Below are positions 10,980 to 21,195 of a DNA stretch of 22,840 bases, in pieces. The notes beneath the pieces are model-generated. The model was not told the origin of the DNA. It worked only from the letters and a program-made list of their open reading frames with translations, and made no database searches. The position numbers and the translations under genes were made by a program. Origin of the DNA: Reticulomyxa filosa (taxonomy: Eukaryota; Foraminifera; Reticulomyxidae); the NCBI GenBank assembly GCA_000512085.1, contig ASPP01012510.1, positions 1 to 22,840 on the forward strand. The letters run 5' to 3'. Within the stretch, counting starts at the first letter, position 1, and every line of letters starts with the position of its first letter.

Positions 10980-12009
10980 TTATAGAGTAATTCTCTTGTA
11001 ACGAGTCCCAAACACAACATTTTTTACACATAAAATCAATACAACGAGACAAATCCCGAACATGACAAGTTTGGCAGGATGCCGCTTTGTTGCTTCGACA
11101 AAAGTTTGAATGAGCCACATACGTGTCACAAAGCGTTCTTTATCATTGTGTTTTGACTTTATCGTTGCATATTGATGCCCAATTTCGCTTAGTTGAAAAG
11201 CCCATTGCATCTCCAAATCTTTGAATCTTTTTTCTTTTTCACGAACTCGATTTTGGATTTCGCATATCAATTCATGGATTTGAGTCCCTTTGCTTTCGCC
11301 TTTTTCTTTTTTCAACCACTCCAAGATGCTACATTCACATGTATGCTCCTCTCTCTTACTTTTTTCTCTATGCATGTTTTCTGCCACAAAAAAAAGGAGC
11401 TTCATTGGATGAGGGAAAAAAAAGAGCCATTTCTAGGGAAAAGTTTTAAATACGTATACAAAATTACTGTGTGAAGAGGATTGAAAACCGTACCAATCCT
11501 TTTCCCTTCCCAAAAAAGTATTATCAATATATACAAGAGTTTAGAAGATGAAAAGCCCTCAGCTCTCACTTTAATAGAAAACACACCAAAAGATTGAAAG
11601 AACTCAAAATTTCTTTTATCTCTTTCTCGTTTTGCACGTCATAGGATGAAAAGGGTTCATATGTTTCCAGGTTTGAATGTGCTATTTTTGCGAATATATG
11701 CGGATACTGAGAATACAATTTTTGGTAGTATTTAAGCCATTCAAAAACAGCATTTTTCTTGTTCAGGCCTCTCATATCATTCCATGCTTGCCATTTCAAA
11801 CGTGACTCTACGTTAAAAACGCTTGGAGGAAGTGTTGTATTGTCACCACATAGTGCTTGGCGGAAAGCGCCGTAGAGTGCTAAAAGCTGTCTCGAATCAG
11901 TATGACCCAATTCTGTTTTCAGGTCCTTCTCTAAACAATCCATTATTGATATACCATGGGTAAATTTTGCGTATTGCTTTTGCCATTCTGGATCATGATT
12001 GTCTTCCAT
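10980..12009 (-). CDS. Acyl-CoA-binding domain protein with coiled coil and C-terminal membrane anchor (ACBD5-like)
   Basis: Exon 1 (12009-11587) encodes an ACBP domain: KFTHGISIMDCLEKD, then LLALYGAFRQALCGD (family LLALYG.YKQAT.GD), then SRLKWQAWNDMRGLNKKNAV (family ..AKWDAW...G.SKE.A) and EWLKYYQKLY. The binding-site Tyr and Lys/Trp positions are kept. The last exon (about 11399-10980) encodes a Glu/Lys-rich coiled coil (IQNRVREKEKRFKDLEMQW), then AKLVMFGICLVVLILCV, one membrane span, and a short basic end, KRITL. This architecture matches ACBD4/5-type tail-anchored proteins, which in animals sit on peroxisomes and bind very-long-chain acyl-CoA. The start is supported by an in-frame TGA upstream. 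The junction is uncertain: a direct splice 11587/11399 keeps frame, but a small exon near 11530-11555 is possible. Were the two parts separate genes, the tail exon would lack a convincing start. Confidence 0.85.
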
Positions 12010-12437
12010 TTGAACTTTTCTGGTGACGGCTCTTCAGCTTGTTTTTTTTTTTACAAGTTCTGCTTTGAGAAAGGACATTATTTTTCTTTTCAGTACTAAC
12101 ACGAATTACTGAACAACAAAAAGGAAAGTTGCTCTATCAGCATACAATTTGCTTGGGGAAAATTGTTCTCAAATGAGTGTAGTGAAAACAGATTTATTTT
12201 ATTCATAATCTGGTCCACACAATTCAACTTTCAAACCAATCAAAAAAGAATTACATATGTCCACAAAAAAGAAAAGACAAGATTAAGTGAAGTGTTATCT
12301 ATTAATGTTGCAAACACTAGACAGAACAAAACAAACAAAAAGATGAAAGGATAGGGATCAGCCAATGATAAAAGTGTACAAATTGACAAACAGAACAAAC
12401 AAACAAAAACTTTTTGTCGACTTCCATCGACGTAACT
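12010..12437. other. Tandem intergenic region
   Basis: This is 428 bp between the acyl-CoA-binding gene (start at 12009, minus) and the 3' end of the next minus-strand gene (12438). It is rich in A-runs and CAAACAAA-type motifs (for example 12320-12345 and 12395-12410). No coding frame is supported. Confidence 0.5.
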
Positions 12438-15194
12438 TTACTGAGTTTTTTGCTCATCAGGAGCATCATTTGTGTTTGAATTTGGATTTACATTTGTGGC
12501 AGAGTTGGCAAGATTTTTCTTTTTCTTTTGACGTTTGGCAGCACTAGGCTTTAAGTTATTGGAGGAAATATCTTTTTCCATTTGTTGAAACATATTTTTT
12601 GCTTCCAACGTTTGTGTAGAGGTCGTTGAGAGGGCCTCCTTGGCTTTCTTTTGTTCTTGTATTTCTTTTTGTTTTTTCAATGCTTCTTCGTACGCTGATC
12701 CTCCACTGACCAATTTGGAAGTCAACAGAGAATCTTCCACTTCCACAGTGCGGACCAACTTCGAAGAACTTTGCAAGCCTTTGAACTGAGTCACTTTTTG
12801 CGCTCTATTGATTTGTGTCCGTGTTATGTTTCGGAGTACCCTTTTAAATGTTTTGAAGGTATCGAAAGTGGTTCAATTTAAGGAGGAAGGAAACATAATT
12901 GTACATAACGTCGGCCACTTGTTGTTGTTCTTTCACATCAACAGTAACACGTAACATAGCTGTAGACTCCAAACCTTGAAAGGTTGATACCTTGGCCGCC
13001 TTGAATTTTGTTTACCAGACAACTTACATTAATGTACATATATAGCAATAGATTTTTTAGATAGTCACAAATTTGTATGTATTGTAATGTATTCAGATGC
13101 AAATAGCAAAGAAACAAACTTCTTGTAATTTGTGTTGGTTTTCTTGGCGAAGCAGCAGATCGGCGTCTTTGTTGTGTTCAACATCTGCTTTCAAATCGAA
13201 ATGAGCGGGTCGAACAAAATCACTGTGACTATGACTACTGGGCATAAACAAGAATTCTGTACCACTTTGTTGACGGAATTTTTCTTTGGCGGAATTGATC
13301 CTTTGCTTTTCCTCTTCGTTCAACTGAACCTGTGTTGCATTGGAGTTGTCATCCTTCGCTCCTTTACTTTGTGCATTTTCCAATAAAACTGCGTATTCGC
13401 TTTCACTAACTAGCTTTCTCTTTTTTTTTTTTTTTTTTTTTGTCACATTATATTTGTGCACACAAATGTATGCATATATTATATACATATGTACATAGTA
13501 CACATTAATATGACAAAAAAAGAGATTGCACAAAACGAAACATGTAAGATTTCAGCTTTGTGTGTTTCCAATTCATTGGTACTCAAGGTATCGATTGATT
13601 TCAGACCAGCAAATGTGGAGACTAATTTTTTTTGTTGAAGCTCTTCTTTATATTGATCGATATCATTTTTTGTCAAGCGAGTAGTATCGATGCTCTTTAA
13701 ATTGTTCACGAAGCGATGTGCAGCCTCTGCCTCAACACGTTGTTGTTCCTCCTTTTCTTTTTCTTTTGCTTTGTCTGTGATGTGCTGATCCAATTGAAGT
13801 GAGTCCGTATTGGCGGGGACACTATTGATGTTGTCCATTACAGCAGGAGTAATGCTGACCAAAGGAGGCGAAAGGATGGGTTGTTGTTTGTTGTTTTCGT
13901 TTGTTACAACAATTCGCGGGACTGTTTTGTCGGTCTCTTCATTCGTGGCTTGGATGGCATTGGCAGTAGTACCTTGAGTCAGACATTCACTTCCGATTGT
14001 TCATACATACATATCGTCATAAAACAAAAACAAAGAAAAGAAGAACCTTCAGATTTAGGCAAAACAGGCTCTTGCACGATGTTGAAAGGAGGACTTTGGA
14101 CTTGTATTTGAATCGGGGTTTGACTCTGAGCGGGCGTGGAAGCGAGTGGAGTGATGGCAGAGACAGTGACCGACGTGGGAGTGGGAACAGGAGTGGGGAC
14201 GAGTGCAATCGGCGGTGACGACGGCGAGAAAGACGTGATTGTAGTCGGCAACACCTTGAGTAGATCGGGGTCATCGAACAACGAACCAATGCCGTCGTCA
14301 TCGTCACTGATTTTGACAGAGGTAGCTATCGTTGCTGTTGCTGACGCTGATGCTGATGTTGTTGCAATGCCAGACACAGCAAATAAATCACTTTGGACAG
14401 ATAAGGCATTAATGCCAAGATCATCCATGTGGTCGTAGTCAATCAGATTGGTCGAGCCGGACAGTATGTTAGCTGCACTTTCGCTGGTTAATTTATCAAT
14501 ATCAATATTCGCTGTCAACGAATTCACATCCGCGTCGTACGAAAATTTGCCGTTTCTGTGTACAGTTCCTCCACCGACACTGTCTTCGTTTCCGTCGCTT
14601 CTGGGGCCACACTCGATGATGAATATGCGCGAGCAAACTGTTGTTTTATTTATTCATTTTCATTGTTCGCTTTCCTTTCTCTTTCTTTGCCTCCTTTCTT
14701 TTGTATATTAATCACTAAAAAAAGGGGAGTAATGATGTTGATACAAAAAATTCACATATGAGTCCTTCTTTTTTTTTTGCATTTGAAGAGAAACGCATAT
14801 TTTTTTGTTTAGTATATGAAATACTCCCCCCTTTTTTTTGGTTTGGTTTTAAGTCAGTGCATGTGTGTGTGCTTTCGTTGCTTGTCTTTACTTGGTTAGA
14901 ATTTTTTGGAGAGAGTCCAAGCGTCCGATTCGATCGACTTCGGAGCGATTTTGACCGCGTATTCAATTGGCTTTGCATTGAACCTGTTGAATTTATTGAT
15001 TTTCCCGAACCTGATGAGCTTCCATCGTTTGACGAATTATTGCCTGTCGTTTGCGAAGATACTTGTAACGCTATGGCATCTGCTATCTTGTGCACATCTT
15101 TCAGCTTTGTCTTTGTTTTTATTTTATTTGTTTGGTGTTGTAGTCTTTTGCTTTTTTTTCCTGTTAGATTTTTTCGTAGAAAATTTACAACAGA
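12438..15194 (-). CDS. Unrecognised Ser/Thr/Asn-rich coiled-coil protein, multi-exon (5' end uncertain)
   Basis: Exons that close in phase are: open from 15194 to 14892, then 14611-14047, 13972-13542, 13413-13120, 12999-12895 and 12785-12438 (TAA). The first listed exon has no in-frame ATG, so at least one more exon lies upstream. The N-terminal part is basic then Ser/Asn/Gly-rich (NNSSNDGSSSGSGKS). Next come an acidic stretch (KISDDDDGIGSLFDDPDLL) and a Pro/Thr/Ser-rich linker. Then two related charged segments with repeated LKSIDT (NNLKSIDTTRLTKNDIDQY and AGLKSIDTLSTNELETHKAE) imply an internal duplication, followed by a helical Glu/Lys-rich region (QLNEEEKQRINSAKEKF). A better-folded block reads TFQGLESTAMLRVTVDVKEQ. 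The C-terminus ends in lysine-rich AKRQKKKKNLA. NLIDYD is close to a clathrin-box pattern, a weak hint of a trafficking adaptor. I do not recognise the family. Confidence 0.6.
13421..13441. repeat. Poly-T tract (poly-A in the sense strand) just before a 3' splice site
   Basis: A 21-nt T run on the plus strand. In the sense (minus) orientation it is poly-A ending in AGAGAAAG at the acceptor of the exon starting at 13413 (or 13419). This reverses the usual pyrimidine-rich acceptor and differs from the introns at 1.3-2.6 kb, whose sense strand is poly-T. Confidence 0.8.
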
Positions 15195-15655
15195 TTATAG
15201 AGATTTCCTTACTTGCATAATTTCTGCAATTCAATAGACACCAGGAAATAACCCAACCACGAGAAGAGATGGGATTAGTTTTTTAAAAAAGGGGTAATTG
15301 TGAAAGTGTTCGCTTTTTTGTAACTAGTTCGCAAAGTTGCACTTCAAGCAGTGCTGTGCCTTATTTGTATTTGGTTGCTATTGCTATCCTTGTTATCTTC
15401 TGCGATCTAAATTATCCAATTCTAAGTTAAAGATGGACATTCCGAAATTTGCTGAAGTTAGATCAATGAAAAAGCCTTAGGGTTAATGGTTTAGTTTCTC
15501 TTGTTCAAATACGTTTTTTATTGCCAACAACACTTAATCTCATTGTCTAAATTTCTCTGTCAAAATGAGAACACACAAAAGTTCTTGAAACAATGATGAA
15601 CGCATTTTACTAAAAATCAGATCATAACCAATTTGCTATAAGTTTTCTTCATTGC
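15195..15655. other. Non-coding or unresolved 5' region of the coiled-coil gene
   Basis: It probably contains the missing first exon(s) and promoter of the minus-strand coiled-coil gene. One candidate is a mini-exon ending at a GTAAGG donor near 15215, which would be followed by an intron ending CTAACAG near 15170. I could not choose between several short options. Confidence 0.35.
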
Positions 15656-15829
15656 TTAACTGATTTCTTCAAATTTGTAATACAACAATTTTCCTTCCAA
15701 GAACACGATACACAAAACAATAAGCAACCCAATTAGGATCAAATCCCCATTTTGCAAATAAGATCTCTCAGATTGTAATACCATAGTTTTATCATGACAA
15801 ACCTCATGCTTTCCACAAATACTTTCCAT
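15656..15829 (-). CDS. Possible small single-pass membrane protein (57 aa) or terminal exon
   Basis: The reading frame starts at ATG 15829 (MESICGKHEVCHDK) and ends with TAA. It has one strongly hydrophobic stretch, LILIGLLIVLCIVFLEG, followed by LLYYKFEEIS, so it could be a tail-anchored peptide or the last exon of a gene whose upstream exons I cannot place. The surrounding 2 kb is AT-rich and hydrophobic frames arise easily there, so this may be chance. A competing plus-strand frame at 15887-16030 (MAAFFLHRSATIF...) looks like a mitochondrial-type presequence but is equally unsupported. Confidence 0.25.
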   Translation of the reverse strand: MESICGKHEVCHDKTMVLQSERSYLQNGDLILIGLLIVLCIVFLEGKLLYYKFEEIS

Positions 15830-18027
15830 AGAGTCTTTTGTCACAACTTATGTCTGCCAATACGAAAGCGTATGTGCAATATTAATATGGCTGCCTTTTT
15901 CCTGCATCGAAGCGCTACGATTTTTAGACAATTCGCAACGATTCAGAAGATGTTTTTGTTAAAGCAAATTAGAACGGATCCTTTGAGAAGATTGGTGGAA
16001 CTGTTTGAGATTGAGCACTGCACAAATTGATAAGTAGGAATCGCCTTTCGATTTTTAAACACTACGCGTCCTTTTGGCGACGGTTCACTTGTGCGTATCC
16101 TTTCATTGGGAGATATTATCAGTTAAGCTGCCAGCCGCAATCATTCAGCTTTAACTTGATAATTTTTTCAAAAAATTGCAAATTTTAATTTTTTTGTGTT
16201 AATATCTCGACAATAAAAAGCGATAGTTAACATTATCGGCGACTGTGTGCTTGTGAAAAAAGGTTTTACTTTTTTTGATTATGTCTGGAATTTAATTTTT
16301 TAATTCCTAATAATGTTTATTTTAATTTTTAACGTGTGCATTATATATATAGAATACGGGATTTAGAGTAAGTCTGTAAAAGTAAAAAGGAAGTTTTGTC
16401 TGAACTTAGAAATCCATCTTTCACTTCTTTACATTTGCTTTCTATTTCATGTATTTTCCTTTGTTATATTATTTTATTCAGTTTATTTTTGTTTTAGTAA
16501 AATGTATGTAAAAAAAATGCCTTGAAGATAGTACGACAATCGAATAGTCCTTTTAAGAAGAAAGACGCATTAGCATAAACATATGGAGAATGATATTAGT
16601 AGATGTAGCGAAACAAACAAATGTCTTATATGCGAAAAACACAAATATTGTTCAATAGCAATTATGCTTTAAGATGTATATAACGTGTTCTAGTATCAAA
16701 ATATTATGTTATCATTTTCAAACAACTTTATATTATATAATTATTTATTTACAGTATGTTGAAAAGAAAACTGAACGCATAAAACATATCTTAATTTTAA
16801 TAAAAGTGCAAATGATACGCATTCTCACAGAATTTTCAAAAATCATTTGAAAGAATGTTGATTTCATACAATAAAAAAAAAGTTATTAAAAATCGATATC
16901 ATATTTAAAAACTACAAGACTTGTAGATATTTTTTTAAAAAAAAATTAGCTTTAAATGTTTATTTTTCATTAAGAAAATCTATCATCTTCATAAGGTGGC
17001 ATTTTCGGTGTTCAGTTTTTTTTGCAACATACTGTATTTAATTTTATATTAAAAACAAAATATATATAACTTCCAGCTGTTTGATTTTGTCTTGTATTAA
17101 TTTAAACTTTTTCACCACTAAATCAAAATGTATTCTAATATTTGGTACAAGATTTGCTTCTAATTCATGTTTACAAAAATGATTATAACCAAATTCATAC
17201 AACTAGCAATATAATAATTTGAACTGTAATAAACCGTCAACATATACTACTATGTCATTTTCTATACAAATTTGCGCTCAAAAAGAAGATTTTACTTCAT
17301 TTTGACATAATTCCTCATTCAAATTACTCATGCTTTTTATATTTTTTTTATTTCTACTAAATTTCTGAAAGTCTTTTTTGAATTTAACTTAAATTGAAAA
17401 ACTCTTCTTTTTTTAACTATTGCAAACTCAATCAGTTATAAATAAAAATAAATTTGCTTTTTAAATATTGAACAAGTATAATTTCCATTACATAAATGGC
17501 AGGCCACTTTTATTTTTATTAATCAAGAACTGTTAATAGTTAATAATCTATCTAATGATATTTTTGCAAACGCCAATTGAAATTTAGACTGGATAAATAA
17601 ATAAAATAGTAATATTTGCATTTGAGATTAAAATGTGTTTATTAAACAATTTAATAAAAAATTTGGATTTCCCACGACTAAGAGAACTTATTGTAAGGAT
17701 GTTTTAACAGAAAATTCTCTTTCCAATTGGCTGACTTGAAAAAAATTAAACTCAAGTTAAAATAGCAGACAAAAAGAAAAAAGTTGTGCATATTGGATTA
17801 AGTGAAATTTGAATATTGGTATGTTTTGTAATGTTGTTGACAGTTGAGAAACTTTGACAAGGAGGAAATGACTTAGGGGCTTGGATAAAAATTGTTGGCT
17901 TTAAACTATCGGTAAACAACTGTTAAGGAATGGAATAAAACGAAACAAAAAAATGACACTTGGGACAGTGAAGACAAACGAATACGTAGTGTGGGCTAAC
18001 CAACACTAACAAGCTCAGGAAGAGTTA
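15830..18027. other. AT-rich intergenic stretch of about 2.2 kb
   Basis: The longest gene-poor part of the window. From about 16200 to 17900 it is dominated by A/T with dense stop codons on all frames, no convincing tRNA-like cloverleaf, and no homology I recognise. It separates the minus-strand block on the left from the plus-strand ubiquitin-like gene, whose promoter should be in the last few hundred bases. Confidence 0.65.
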
Positions 18028-18919
18028 ATGAATAATCGAATTGAAACGAGGCCATTGTTAGGTAACAAAGAGGAAAGCGGCAGCGACGACACCAATGAAG
18101 CAAAGAGTGAATACGTAAAAAGAGAAAGAATTGGAAAAAATACAATCAGCGTAACAGTTCTGAAACACAACGGAGAGTGCCATTCTGCTCATCCATCAAT
18201 AAATGAGTCACAACCACAGCCCAATGAAAAAGAGCCTCTATTGAAGGTGACATTACTGCAAGTAGGCAAAGATAGAAAAGTTGTGACTGTCAACCCGAAT
18301 TGGACTATCCTACACTTCAAACTTACTCATTTTTCCACGGAAATTGTCACAAAGAAACAAAATGTCCGACTCATTTATCAAGTTCTGAAACAACAACCAC
18401 AACAAACAAAAAGAAGGTGGATATTATGTAACCCTTTTTTTTTAAAAAAAAAAAGGGAGAATTGTTGGAAAATAACAGAAAATTAAGTGAATACCGTATA
18501 AAAAATGAAGGATTTATCCATGTCGCAATAAGCGATAGTCATGGAGCACAATCAAGAGGCGATTGGAGATCCGTGATAGAAGCACTGCCTAACAACTGCC
18601 GTGCTGATGGATTTTACTCGGACGAGGAGTTGGCCAGGATATTGCAAGAAAGAGAACAACAAATTGCCATGGATGACGAAAATGATGTTCCACTTCTCCC
18701 ACCGATTATCCACAATCCCAGAGAAGACACCCAAGATTTTGTTTGTGGTTTTTTTTGGGACTTATGTTAGGCATTTGGGTTTTTTTGTTCATCATGTGCA
18801 ATCGTCGCTATGCTCGATCTTCACGCTTTCGATATGGTGCTTTGCTAGGTGCAATGATCAATTTAATTGCAGAGATTTTCACCTCTCAATCATCCACAAG
18901 AGATCAACTCAATAACTAG
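18028..18919 (+). CDS. Ubiquitin-like domain membrane protein (TMUB/Dsc3, DUF2407 type), frame interrupted
   Basis: Exon 1 (18028-18381) starts MNNRIETRPLLG and exon 2 starts at 18456; they join in phase inside the ubiquitin fold, giving NVRLIYQ|GELLENNRKLSEY followed by RIKNEGFIHVAIS. This matches the β3–β5 part of TMUB/HERP/Dsc3 ubiquitin-like domains (RLIY.G..L....L..Y.I.....HV.IS). An acidic linker carries GFYSDEELARILQERE. The C-terminus has hydrophobic GLMLGIWVFLFIMCNRRY and then ALLGAMINLIAEIF, like the DUF2407 C-terminal membrane part. Known relatives serve E3 ligase complexes at the Golgi/ER that degrade membrane proteins. The hydrophobic part lies in another frame from the linker: a −1 shift is needed at the T8 run 18749-18756. 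Read as is, the protein stops at 18768-18770; corrected, it ends TAG at 18919. Confidence 0.75.
18435..18454. repeat. T9A11 inverted homopolymer at an intron 3' end
   Basis: Nine T followed directly by eleven A sit at the end of the intron 18382-18455 and run straight into the AG acceptor (18454-18455). The tract can self-pair and replaces a normal pyrimidine tract. Confidence 0.75.
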
Positions 18920-19853
18920 GTTGCTTGTTCTGCATTCCCACATATTAATCAATGGACACGATACAAATTGGAGGACGACTCGTGTTTTTATATTTGTGAT
19001 GTTTTTTGTTACTACTGTTGTGAAAGTAATGTCAGTAGTTCAGTCTCAAATTACCTTTTTTCTGTTTTTGCAAGGCTATTACTTGAATTTTCATTTTGTA
19101 TTCTACGACAAGAGAAAAAAAGAAAAACTAAAAGGACATTATTTTTCGAAGTTTTTTCGGTTTGGTTTGTGGCACCTCGAAATTCATCAACAAATCAATC
19201 CCTATAACTATCTCTGTTAACTTTTATCATTTGATTTTCTAATATGGATGTAAAAAGTTTTTGACTTTAGCACTTAAAAAAGCCATATTTGGCCTGGCCC
19301 AAATTTGTATACGTCGACCAATTATATCACTAAAACAGGCAACGTAAAAATTTGTGAACACATCATTTGACAGCACGTATACATACGATCATGTATATGA
19401 ATGTATTTTTTTGTTTTAAAAAAAGATGAGAGCAAATGGCTATTTGCTATAGACCTTTTTTGAAATAGTGACATTTTATTTGTTTATGGATAGCCAAATC
19501 AAATAAACAGTCGAAGGAAATACCGAACTTTCGAAAAATAAAAAACCGAACAAACTAAGTTTGATAATCCATAAAACGTAGTCAACCTTGTTTTGCATTC
19601 GATTCAAGAAAAAAACAACGGAAAAAAGAACAAATTCGAAGCGAAGTTTTTTTTTGGGAGAGAGGAAGAACGAAAAAACCAAAAAAAAAACAAACAAACT
19701 CTGTACACAAAAAAAAAAAAGTAAAATAGGCTTTGCTTTATCCGTTTACCCATTTCAAGTATGATGATGTGTGCTGTCAGTTGTTTACTTCTGCCAACAA
19801 ACAAGTCAAACAGCGAAAACGCCAAATATATTACTCATTAACTACTTCGAATA
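18920..19853. other. Convergent 3' region between ubiquitin-like and glycoprotein genes
   Basis: About 930 bp between two converging genes. Open frames here on both strands are Phe/Lys-rich and look like by-products of T- and A-runs (for example 19643-19720). I see no conserved motif; it most likely holds two 3' untranslated regions and spacer. A TATACATACG...ATGTATATGAATGTA stretch near 19378-19407 is a short AT palindrome-like element. Confidence 0.5.
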
Positions 19854-20743
19854 TTAACCAAATAATGACAACTCCAATTTAGAATGCGCAATTGAGGTAG
19901 ATCCTTTCACATTAGTATTACAATTTTGATCGCTTGAATTATAATCATTTCCACGTTCATCTTCATTGGTATCCGAAAGTTCTAATTCGTCAATCTCTCT
20001 GGCTATCAAATCTTGTTCCATTGCAATTGATGTATTTGCACTCTCTTTTTCTGATTTGTTGTCATCGATGGAAAACGTGCTTCGAAACAGGAGTACTTTC
20101 CCCAAAAAATTACCCCCACAAAACACAATATAGTGAAAAGGATAGAAGTGGGAATGAAACACATACGTATATATGTAATATTGTCCTTTTCATAAATACC
20201 ATAAGGCGTAAACATCTCGGTCGTCAAAAGACATTCACCTTGAGGTGAGGTTGGTGTTGGCATAGATATCACTGTATTGTAATGACAATGATATTCTAAA
20301 AATACTGCAAATTCATAGATGGTACCATTTTTGTCACTTTGATCGGATTGAAAACGCCGTATACAATAGGGAAGAATAGAAGTATTCACATCATTATCTT
20401 TTTCCATGGATTCCGCAGCAATAGATTCATAACTACCATTCATCCAACACGTTGTATTCTCATGCCATTCTTCCCTTTCATGACTTATATCAGATTCAGA
20501 AATGATTCCCGGTCTAGGTTTGTTCATTTTGTTGGTACGTGAGTTTTGATAATGAGCCACCAACATTGTATATTGGTCACACTCTAACAATAACATCGTA
20601 TTTGAAATGTCGTTGTGGAAACTTGCTTTTAAGTCCTGAAACTGTTTTAGCAAGTCAAAATTAAACGTTTTTTGTAAAAAATTGGCCTCCACACCATGAT
20701 AAGCTATACTTAAAAGTTGTTCATGCAATATAATTCCTAGCAT
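19854..20743 (-). CDS. Unrecognised single-pass membrane glycoprotein, frame interrupted
   Basis: ATG at 20743 (MLGIILHEQLLSIAYHG) has an in-frame TAA upstream. The ~200-residue N-terminal region has five N-x-S/T sequons (NTT, NGS, NTS, NGT, NIT) and several Cys, so it is probably luminal or extracellular. A membrane span follows: CFIPTSILFTILCFVGVIFWG. Read straight through, the frame ends at 20006 with a short basic tail. The overlapping −1 frame continues as an acidic tail (QDLIAREIDELELSDTNEDE) to TAA at 19854 and looks more like real coding sequence. A 56-nt intron (GTACTC...GAGAG, roughly 20100-20045), a 71-nt one starting at GTAATT, or one missing base in the G5/T6/G4 runs would link them. 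No signal peptide is visible, so an upstream exon is possible. No family recognised. Confidence 0.55.
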
Positions 20744-21195
20744 TTCTTTGAATTGCCCATATTAAAGGAGTAACCAAGTTATATACGAGTTTTTTAAGTT
20801 TACTTTAACAGCATATCAACATGTCGTCAGAGGATTATTCAAATTCCCTTCTTGCTATATACCAGATTGAAATGAATTTAATAGTTGATCTATTGTCCTT
20901 TTCACAAGCCAAAAAATAATATTAACTAATTTTAGTATAACTTGAGAGAAAAAAACATTTGAGCGATTCTATGTTATCAGAAAAATTAAAAACAAAAAAT
21001 ATCACAAAATGAATGGTGATGTTTTATTCTGGAAAGAAATAGCATTTATATTGTTTGTTAGTAGCAGACAAACGTATCAATCACACTCAATGCATTCCAA
21101 ATAAAACAGCAAACACATAGAAAGTAATTTATTGTTTTCCTCCTCGTTGTGACATGTTTTTTCAGGTGTGTAGATGTGCAAAAAAAAAAGAATGG
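20744..21195. other. Tandem intergenic region
   Basis: This is 452 bp between two minus-strand genes: the 5' flank of the glycoprotein gene and the 3' flank of the ADP-ribosylglycohydrolase gene. It is AT-rich. No ORF or RNA gene supported. Confidence 0.5.

Noticed and set aside
14758-15237. 159-residue plus-strand open frame
   Set aside because: It lies antisense to the Ser/Asn-rich minus-strand exon, is Phe/Leu-rich as expected for the complement of Lys/Asn/Ser codons, and has no recognisable motif.
18745-18770. 26-nt micro-intron to explain the ubiquitin-like gene frameshift
   Set aside because: It fits phase but is far shorter than any other intron here and would remove half of the membrane segment; one missing T fits better.
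18867-19220. Plus-strand ORFs downstream of the ubiquitin-like gene
   Set aside because: Overlapping frames with Phe/Lys/Cys bias, no motif, and position in the expected 3' untranslated region.
20066-20083. 17-nt micro-introns in the glycoprotein and ADP-ribosylglycohydrolase genes
   Set aside because: Both fit arithmetically but are below plausible splicing size; longer introns or single-base errors are simpler.
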